A stretch of DNA of 64,000 bases from Klebsiella africana. GTDB lineage: Bacteria > Pseudomonadota > Gammaproteobacteria > Enterobacterales > Enterobacteriaceae. Shown here piece by piece: positions 58,212 to 64,000 of the stretch (position 1 is its first letter; every line of letters starts with the position of its first letter). The position numbers and the translations under genes were made by a program. The stretch covers positions 930,001 through 994,000 of the forward strand of contig NZ_CP084874.1 of NCBI RefSeq assembly GCF_020526085.1, written 5' to 3'. The notes beneath the pieces were generated by a model. The model saw nothing but the letters and a program-made list of their open reading frames with translations. It did not search any database and had not been told where the DNA came from.

Positions 58212-58672
58212 CTGTATCTCCTGGAGGAATCAACAAAATCTAATGAATAAATACAATTGCGTAACACGAAATTTGTCTAATTACGGTTTTTTTAGAAATT
58301 TTCTCCGTAATAATTGGGCCGGAAAGATACATTTATATGGTTTATGCATCAGTGATCGCGATCTCAAATGCAATAATCCACTTTCAATGTGCGTATTTTT
58401 AGTCCAACAGCCTGTTTCTGGTGATCAGCCAGCGATTTGTGGCGCGCAGGCTACCATTTGCAGCATATGAGATAAAAGCGGAGCGGCGTAATAACGAGGG
58501 ATTTACTGTAAAAAAGAGATGTAGTCGACGTTTTTGCGCTTAAAACCATTTTTTGCAGTGATAATTGTCGCAGTTTTTACCAACGCAAACGTTTGGCTAT
58601 GTAGAAATGATTCAGGTGCTTGATTGGTAACTGAAAGCTTTTTGGCGCGTTCTGGAAGCCAGAGGAAAAGGG
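58212..58672. promoter_or_regulatory. sdaC upstream region
   Basis: 461 bases, mostly AT-rich, between sdaC and the ppnN terminator. A CRP-like AGTGA-TCGCGA-TCTCA lies at 58351-58366 (eight of ten matches). No gene is supported; the plus-strand frame starting at 58624 is the complement of ppnN. Confidence 0.5.
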
Positions 58673-58708
58673 CCCGCCGGGGCAGGCGTCAGGCGAGGCC
58701 CCGGCGGG
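58673..58708 (-). terminator. ppnN terminator
   Basis: Perfect 11-bp CCCGCCGGGGC / GCCCCGGCGGG stem with a 14-base loop, 12 bases after the ppnN stop. CCCTTTTCC follows it on the minus strand. Confidence 0.75.
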
Positions 58709-58719
58709 AGAGCAGGAAA

Positions 58720-60087
58720 TCAGGCAATGATTTCGTAGCAGGGAATATAGGCGGTGCCGCCCGGGAGCTTCATGCGGTGCTGGGCGACGAAGCCTTGCAG
58801 CAGATCGTCCATGCGGCGCATCATCTCCGGGTCGCCGTGCAGTTTGTAAGGGCCGTATTGCTCGATGGCCCGGATACCTACCTCTTTGACGTTACCCGCG
58901 ACAATGCCGGAGAAGGCACGACGCAGGTCGGCAGCCAGCACTTCTACCGGCTGGTCCGGGGAGAGTTTGAGGTTGGCCATGTTCTCGTGGGTCGGATCAA
59001 ACGGCATCTGCAGGTCCGGCGAGATGCGAATCGACCAGTTAAAGCTATAGGCGTCATCGGTCTCGCGACGGCTCTCTTTTACCAGCGGCATCGCTTTTTT
59101 CATCTGTCGCGCCACTTCCGCCGGATCGTCGATGATGATCCGATAGTGGCGACGAGCGGATTCGCCCAGAGTATGGGTGATAAACTCGTCCAGCACGCGG
59201 AAGTAGTCGGCACTCTCCTTCGGTCCGGTGAGGATCAGCGGCAGCACCTGCGCTTTGTTCTCCGGATGCATCAAAATACCCAGCAGATAGAGCAGCTCTT
59301 CAGCGGTGCCGACGCCACCCGGGAAGATAATGATCCCATGGGCGATGCGCACGAAGGCTTCCAGACGTTTTTCGATATCCGGCATGATGATCAGCTCATT
59401 GACCAGCGGGTTTGGCGGTTCCGCGGCGATAATGGACGGCTCGGTCATGCCAATAAAGCGACTGTCTTTGTAGCGCTGCTGCGCGTGGCCGACGGCGGCG
59501 CCTTTCATCGGGGCCTCCATCGCGCCAGGCCCGCAGCCGGTGCAGATGTTCAGTTCCCGCAGACCCAACTGCGTACCGACGCGGCGGGCGTAGAGGTATT
59601 CGTTTTCGTTGATGGAGTGGCCGCCCCAGCAGACGATCATATTCGGTGCCTCGCCGACGTGCAGCGCGCGGGCGTTGCGCAGGATCGAAAATACCAGGTT
59701 GGTAATATGGACTGAACTTTCCAGATCGAGGTTCGGGAAGCGAACCGTATTGTGGATCTGGCCGTAAACGAACAGGATATCGCGCAGCACGGCGAACAGG
59801 TTGGCCTGCAGGGAACGGATGATGCGCCCGTCAACAAAGGCCTCTTCCGGCGGGTTGATCAGTTCCAGCTTCACGCCGCGTTCGCGACGCAGCACGTTAA
59901 TATCGAAATTTTCAAAACGGGAGAGCAGCTCCTTGCTGTTATCGGTCAGGCTCCCCGAGTTGAGCACCGCAAGCGAGCAGTTGCGAAAGAGTTGATACAG
60001 GTCGCTGCTGGCGGTGCGCTTAAGCATATCCACTTCCAGCTGCGACAGCATATCCATTGAACCAAGCGGGCTAACATGTGTAATCAA
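58720..60087 (-). CDS. ppnN: PpnN (YgdH) nucleotide 5'-monophosphate nucleosidase
   Basis: 455 residues, LOG-like fold with the PGGVGTAEE motif ([18 protein letters not shown]) and [16 protein letters not shown]. It splits purine and pyrimidine nucleoside monophosphates and is regulated by (p)ppGpp in E. coli. N-terminus [16 protein letters not shown] is the conserved one. Confidence 0.97.
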   Translation of the reverse strand: MITHVSPLGSMDMLSQLEVDMLKRTASSDLYQLFRNCSLAVLNSGSLTDNSKELLSRFENFDINVLRRERGVKLELINPPEEAFVDGRIIRSLQANLFAVLRDILFVYGQIHNTVRFPNLDLESSVHITNLVFSILRNARALHVGEAPNMIVCWGGHSINENEYLYARRVGTQLGLRELNICTGCGPGAMEAPMKGAAVGHAQQRYKDSRFIGMTEPSIIAAEPPNPLVNELIIMPDIEKRLEAFVRIAHGIIIFPGGVGTAEELLYLLGILMHPENKAQVLPLILTGPKESADYFRVLDEFITHTLGESARRHYRIIIDDPAEVARQMKKAMPLVKESRRETDDAYSFNWSIRISPDLQMPFDPTHENMANLKLSPDQPVEVLAADLRRAFSGIVAGNVKEVGIRAIEQYGPYKLHGDPEMMRRMDDLLQGFVAQHRMKLPGGTAYIPCYEIIA

Positions 60088-60198
60088 GTGAACTCCTTAC
60101 AGGACGCTTATCGTCTTCCTGTGATTACAATAGCCCTGTGAACCGCGTTTTCACAACCTTGCGCGCGCCTAAACGCACGCAAATTGTGAAATTGTTTA

Positions 60199-61044
60199 TT
60201 ATTGTCGGGCGAGGCGGCCGGTAGCGGGGGAGAAGTCGCCGTTGCTGCGCCAGGGGTTGATATCCAGACCACCGCGTCGCGTATAGCGGGCGTAAACGGA
60301 AAGTGATTCCGGCTGGCAGAAACGGAGAATATCGTTAAAGATGCGTTCGACGCACTGCTCATGGAATTCGTTATGGTGGCGGAATGAGACCAGATAGCGC
60401 AGGAGCAACTCGCGGTCGATTTTTGCTCCCCGATACTGGATCTGCACCGAGCCCCAGTCCGGCTGGTGGGTGATCAGGCAGTTGGATTTCAGCAGATGGC
60501 TGACCAGCGTCTCTTCCACGATTTTGCCGCTGGCGGCGCCCTGCAGATAGTCGGCGCTGAACTGATAGTTATCGATCTCGATATCCTGATCGTCGATGCA
60601 GGTGCCGTGCAGATGGGCGATCGGCTGGCCTTCCAGTTCATCCAGCCGATACAGCGACACCTTAACTTCACCCTGCGCGCAGGCGCTGAGATCGCGCGTC
60701 AGCGTCTCTGCAACGTCCTGCCAGCTGGCGAACCGCGTCTGGTTAAAGCTGTTGAGATAGAGCTTAAAGCTTTTCGACTCCACCAGGTTGACGCTGGTAT
60801 CAGGCAGCTCGACGTGGCCGACCGCCACCTGCGGCAGGCCTTTGGCGTTCAGCCAGGAGAGTTCATACAGCGTCCAGATATCGGCGCCGTGAAAAGGCAG
60901 GTTATCGGCATGCAGGCCCAGCGGGTCGCGGTTTAAACTGCGCGGCACGCCCTGCAGCAGCGAGGCGTCATAGGTATCGCGGTAATCGGTTGATTTACCG
61001 AGCGTCAGGCCGGCCAGCGCCTGATGATTATCGTAAGAAGACAT
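60199..61044 (-). CDS. queF: QueF NADPH-dependent 7-cyano-7-deazaguanine reductase
   Basis: 281 residues, unimodular-type long QueF. The catalytic Cys and Asp are in [13 protein letters not shown], and [11 protein letters not shown] is the substrate motif. Makes preQ1 for queuosine. Divergent from syd. Confidence 0.96.
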   Translation of the reverse strand: MSSYDNHQALAGLTLGKSTDYRDTYDASLLQGVPRSLNRDPLGLHADNLPFHGADIWTLYELSWLNAKGLPQVAVGHVELPDTSVNLVESKSFKLYLNSFNQTRFASWQDVAETLTRDLSACAQGEVKVSLYRLDELEGQPIAHLHGTCIDDQDIEIDNYQFSADYLQGAASGKIVEETLVSHLLKSNCLITHQPDWGSVQIQYRGAKIDRELLLRYLVSFRHHNEFHEQCVERIFNDILRFCQPESLSVYARYTRRGGLDINPWRSNGDFSPATGRLARQ

Positions 61045-61112
61045 GTTTCACCATAGTAAAGCGGGTACACTATCTTCCCAGTGTATCCTGTCTAACGTGA
61101 AGAGAGAAACCG

Positions 61113-61658
61113 GTGGACCATCAGACCGCAGAAGCGCTGCGCGCTTTTACCCAACGTTATTGCGACGCCTGGCAGCAGCAGCGCCACAGCCTGCCGCGCA
61201 GTGAAGAGCTTTACGGCATCCCGTCGCCTTGCGTCGCTGATACCCAGGGCGAGGCCGTATTCTGGCAACCACAGCCGTTTACGCTGGCGCAAAATATCAG
61301 CGCAGTTGAACGCGCCCTGGATATTGTGGTACAACAGCCGCTTCATTCTTATTATACCACTCAGTTTGCCGGCGATATGACCGGCCGGTTTGCCGGCGAA
61401 ACGCTGACGCTGTTGCAGACCTGGAGTGAAGAGGATTTCCAGCGGGTGCAGGAAAATTTAATCGGGCACCTGGTGGTACAAAAGCGCCTGAAGCTGGCGC
61501 CGACGCTGTTTATCGCCACCCTCGAGAGTGAACTGGATGTGATTTCCGTCTGTAATCTCAGCGGCGAGGTAGTCAAAGAGACCCTCGGCACCGCCAAACG
61601 CATTACGCTTTCTCCCTCGCTTGCGAGTTTCCTCAGCCGGCTTGAGCCGGTTCTGTAA
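61113..61658 (+). CDS. syd: Syd SecY-interacting protein
   Basis: 181 residues from GTG at 61113 ([20 protein letters not shown]), the E. coli length. It contains [11 protein letters not shown] and [22 protein letters not shown]. Peripheral cytoplasmic protein that binds SecY. Upstream of csrB. Confidence 0.95.
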   Translation: MDHQTAEALRAFTQRYCDAWQQQRHSLPRSEELYGIPSPCVADTQGEAVFWQPQPFTLAQNISAVERALDIVVQQPLHSYYTTQFAGDMTGRFAGETLTLLQTWSEEDFQRVQENLIGHLVVQKRLKLAPTLFIATLESELDVISVCNLSGEVVKETLGTAKRITLSPSLASFLSRLEPVL

Positions 61659-61677
61659 GCCAGTCTGCTTAGTCATT

Positions 61678-61695
61678 TGTGAGAGATCTCTTACA
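61678..61695. promoter_or_regulatory. UvrY (GacA-type) binding site upstream of csrB
   Basis: TGTGAGAGATCTCTTACA, an 18-bp near-palindrome equal to the conserved BarA-UvrY recognition element, about 173-190 bases upstream of the CsrB 5' end. A half-site TGTAAGAGAT follows at about 61701. Confidence 0.88.
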
Positions 61696-61867
61696 AAACC
61701 TGTAAGAGATCGTCATCATTTAAGGCAAATTTAATCCATCCTTTTTTGGGTAAGTTATTGGTATTGAATTAGATCTTAATTTTTTCGTCCTTTTGAGTGG
61801 GGACTAATCTTAAGAGATTGTCTCAAGAAGGGTTGTAAGACGAGGCAGAATCAGTGATCCTATGTCT

Positions 61868-62232
61868 GTCGACAGGGAGTCGCGAAATGAAGCGAACATC
61901 AGGATGATGGCGCTTCTGCAGGACCCGCCAGGATGGCGTTGCAAGGACAGGCTTCAGGATGAAGCAAGGATAACGCAGGATAGCGTAACGGACACCTCCA
62001 GGATGGAGAACGAGAGCCGCTCAGGATGAACGGTGGATCAGGAAGATCGGGACAAACTTAAGGATAAGTCATTTCGCATCGGGGTGGTGTGAAAGCAGGA
62101 TGCACTTGTTTAAGGATGAACGTGGTCAGGAGACCTCAGGAAAAGTTTTCAAGGACGAGCAGGGAGCACCAATGTAGCGGGACTGCTGCAAAACGAACCG
62201 GGAGCACTGTTTATACAGTGCTCCCTTTTTTT
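61868..62232 (+). ncRNA. csrB: CsrB regulatory RNA
   Basis: About 365 nt. It begins GTCGACAGGGAGTC, has roughly twenty GGA motifs, many as AGGATG in hairpin loops, and ends with the terminator GGGAGCACTGT / ACAGTGCTCCC (62200-62225) plus seven T. It sequesters CsrA. Same strand as syd and yqcC. Confidence 0.96.
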
Positions 62233-62289
62233 ATTTCTCCTGCGGATTTGCTATCCTGCGCGCGGTTTTTAACTCATCGAGGTTTCCCC

Positions 62290-62619
62290 ATGACTCTTCA
62301 CGATAGCGTGCGCGATCGCCTGCGCGCCATTGAAGCCCTGCTGCGCGAAACAGATCACTGGCAGGAGATGGCCCCGGATAGCAGCGCCTTTGCCAGCGAT
62401 AAGCCGTTTTGCCTGGATACCCTTGAGCCGCTGGAATGGCTGCAATGGGTCCTGATCCCGCGTATGCACCAGCTGCTGGAGAGCGGTCAGCCGCTGCCGC
62501 AAAATTTTGCCGTCGCGCCTTATTATGAGATGGCCCTGGATCAGGCGCACCCGGTTCGCGAATCCATGCTGGCAGAACTTCTGCTGTTAGATGCGCTGTT
62601 TGCCGGTGAGCAGGCCTGA
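62290..62619 (+). CDS. yqcC: YqcC family protein
   Basis: 109 residues from ATG at 62290; the frame extends upstream through csrB but that part is not protein. Helical, with LEPLEWLQWVLIPRMHQLLESG. Function unknown. The stop overlaps truC by one base. Confidence 0.93.
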   Translation: MTLHDSVRDRLRAIEALLRETDHWQEMAPDSSAFASDKPFCLDTLEPLEWLQWVLIPRMHQLLESGQPLPQNFAVAPYYEMALDQAHPVRESMLAELLLLDALFAGEQA

Positions 62620-63416
62620 TGCTGGAGATTATCTACCAGGACGACTGGCTGGTGGCGGTCAACAAACCGTCGGGCTGGCTGGTGCATCGCAGCTGGCTCG
62701 ATCGCGATGAGAAAGTGGTGGTGATGCAGACTGTGCGTGACCAGATTGGCCAGCACGTTTTTACCGCCCACCGCCTCGACCGGCCCACCTCCGGCGTCCT
62801 GTTGATGGGGCTGTCAAGCGAGGCGGGGCGGCTGCTGGCGCAACAGTTCGAGCAGCATCAGATCCAGAAGCGCTACCATGCGATCGTCCGCGGCTGGCTG
62901 ATGGACGAAGCGCTGCTGGATTACCCGTTGGTGGAGGAGCTGGATAAAATCGCCGATAAGTTCGCCCGCGAAGATAAAGGGCCGCAGCCGGCGGTAACCC
63001 ACTACCGCGGTCTGGCGACAGTGGAGATGCCGGTCGCCACCGGGCGTTATCCCACCACGCGCTACGGGCTGGTGGAACTGGAGCCGAAAACCGGCCGCAA
63101 GCACCAGCTGCGTCGCCATCTTGCCCATCTGCGTCATCCGATCCTTGGCGACAGCAAGCATGGCGATCTGCGGCAAAACCGCAGCGCCGCGGAACATTTC
63201 GGCTGTCACCGCCTGATGCTGCACGCCAGCGAACTGACGTTAACCCATCCATTTACCGGCGAGCCGCTGACGTTGCGCGCCGGTTTTGACGATGTCTGGA
63301 TGCGCGCGCTGTCGCAGTTTGGCTGGCGCGGGCTTCTCCCGCTAAATGAAAGGGTTGAGTTTGCCGACGACTGCGGTCAGGATGAAGAGAATAAGGTCAA
63401 TCCAGGGAGACAATAG
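62619..63416 (+). CDS. truC: TruC tRNA pseudouridine(65) synthase
   Basis: 265 residues, RluA family with the catalytic Asp in [14 protein letters not shown]. Begins [20 protein letters not shown]. Makes pseudouridine at position 65 of tRNA-Ile and tRNA-Asp. Confidence 0.97.
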   Translation: MLEIIYQDDWLVAVNKPSGWLVHRSWLDRDEKVVVMQTVRDQIGQHVFTAHRLDRPTSGVLLMGLSSEAGRLLAQQFEQHQIQKRYHAIVRGWLMDEALLDYPLVEELDKIADKFAREDKGPQPAVTHYRGLATVEMPVATGRYPTTRYGLVELEPKTGRKHQLRRHLAHLRHPILGDSKHGDLRQNRSAAEHFGCHRLMLHASELTLTHPFTGEPLTLRAGFDDVWMRALSQFGWRGLLPLNERVEFADDCGQDEENKVNPGRQ

Positions 63417-63417
63417 C

Positions 63418-63861
63418 ATGGCGGAAGTCGGAATTTTTGTCGGCACCATGTATGGCAACTCGCTGCTGGTCGCGGAAGAAGCAGAAGCCATTCTGAGCGG
63501 GCTGGGGCATAAAGCGACAGTATTTGAAGACCCGGAAGTGAAAGACTGGGAATCTTATACGGGGAAATATGTGCTGGTGGTCACCTCCACGACCGGGCAG
63601 GGCGATCTGCCGGACAGCATCGTCCCGCTGTATGAGGGGATCAAAGATATGTATCAGCCTCACCTACGGTACGGCATTATCGCGCTGGGCGACAGCACCT
63701 ATGCCAACTTTTGCGGCGGCGGCCTGAAGTTCGATCAACTGCTGCAGGAGCAGGGCGCGAAACGCATCGGCGAGATGCTGCAGATTGACGCCAGCGAAGA
63801 TCCGGAACCAGAAGGTGTCTCTAATCCATGGGTCGAGCAGTGGGCTACCCTGCTCGAATAA
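63418..63861 (+). CDS. yqcA: YqcA flavodoxin
   Basis: 147 residues from ATG at 63418, one base after truC. Short-chain flavodoxin with the FMN phosphate loop [15 protein letters not shown] and [12 protein letters not shown]. Electron carrier; MioC-like. A longer frame extends through truC but is not conserved. Confidence 0.95.
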   Translation: MAEVGIFVGTMYGNSLLVAEEAEAILSGLGHKATVFEDPEVKDWESYTGKYVLVVTSTTGQGDLPDSIVPLYEGIKDMYQPHLRYGIIALGDSTYANFCGGGLKFDQLLQEQGAKRIGEMLQIDASEDPEPEGVSNPWVEQWATLLE

Positions 63862-63868
63862 AAGCGCT

Positions 63869-63896
63869 GCCCTCTCCCTACGCAGAGGGCGCCCTT
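63869..63896 (+). terminator. Terminator after yqcA
   Basis: GCCCTCT / AGAGGGC stem of 7 bp with an 8-base loop, followed by GCCCTTTACT. Confidence 0.65.
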
Positions 63897-63958
63897 TACT
63901 CACGTCGCGGCCAGATATGCGGACGCAGAAATTGTAGCGCTTTCCGCGCACCACGCCT

Positions 63959-64000
63959 TTAGGCAAACGCCACAATATCCTTAGCAATATCATGGGGTAA
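63959..64000 (-). other. Possible 3' end of a minus-strand gene
   Basis: An open frame runs in from the right edge and ends LPHDIAKDIVAFA followed by TAA at 63961-63959. It is too short to assign to a family, and the terminator at 63869 could also serve it. A guess only. Confidence 0.2.

Noticed and set aside
61868..62232. Repeated AGGATG units looking like a short-repeat array
   Set aside because: These are the GGA CsrA-binding loops of CsrB; spacing is irregular and they lack the length of CRISPR repeats.
63664..63993. 109-codon minus-strand frame at the right edge
   Set aside because: Mostly antisense to yqcA and running through its terminator; the other frame ending at 63959 is a slightly better candidate.

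Overview
The window is enterobacterial chromosome, almost certainly Klebsiella (K. pneumoniae complex or a near relative). Most proteins match E. coli or Salmonella orthologues at full length, GC is high, and the neighbour order (pdu-cob beside the initiator-tRNA array and mltA; csdL-csdE-csdA-gcvB-gcvA; fuc; sdaBC-ppnN-queF-syd-csrB-truC) is that of Klebsiella. No phage, insertion sequence, integrase or CRISPR array is visible.

Layout. 1-7071 (minus): the first part of the 1,2-propanediol utilisation (pdu) operon, pduA-B-C-D-E-G-H-J-K and the start of pduL. 7595-9519 (plus): pduF and the regulator pocR. About 9815-25840 (plus): a cobalamin riboswitch followed by the anaerobic cobalamin operon cbiABCDETFGHJKLMNQOP-cobU-cobT. 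The B12 made here is the cofactor for PduCDE, so the two blocks form one anaerobic propanediol island; cobS is not at its usual place between cobU and cobT. 25936-26231 (minus): three identical initiator tRNA-Met genes. 26442-33419: mltA, tcdA, csdE/csdA, ygdI, GcvB sRNA, gcvA, ygdD, rlmM. 33468-41695: L-fucose catabolism, fucPIKUR (minus) and fucAO (plus) diverging from a region with a CRP-like site. 41766-42521: xni.

42618-55354 is an accessory organosulfur (sulfonate, sulfone or thioether) acquisition locus and the most interesting part. A sigma54 enhancer-binding protein with no N-terminal sensor domain carries a whole SsuA-like sulfonate-binding domain after its DNA-binding domain. It is divergent from an operon with a good -24/-12 promoter and a 12-bp inverted repeat suited to be its enhancer site. 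The operon encodes an SsuD-like FMNH2 monooxygenase, an FAD/NAD(P)-binding protein, an NtaA/DszA-type monooxygenase and a MetNIQ-like ABC importer whose binding protein is membrane-anchored rather than a lipoprotein. Downstream are an MFS transporter, a DszC/SfnB-like flavoprotein and, on the other strand, a secreted SsuA-like protein homologous to the regulator's sensor domain. Several of these proteins are strikingly poor in Cys and Met, as expected for proteins made under sulfur starvation.

55489-63861 is core genome: sdaB, sdaC, ppnN, queF, syd, CsrB sRNA with its upstream UvrY-type palindrome, yqcC, truC and yqcA. The last 140 bases hold a terminator and perhaps the tail of a minus-strand gene.
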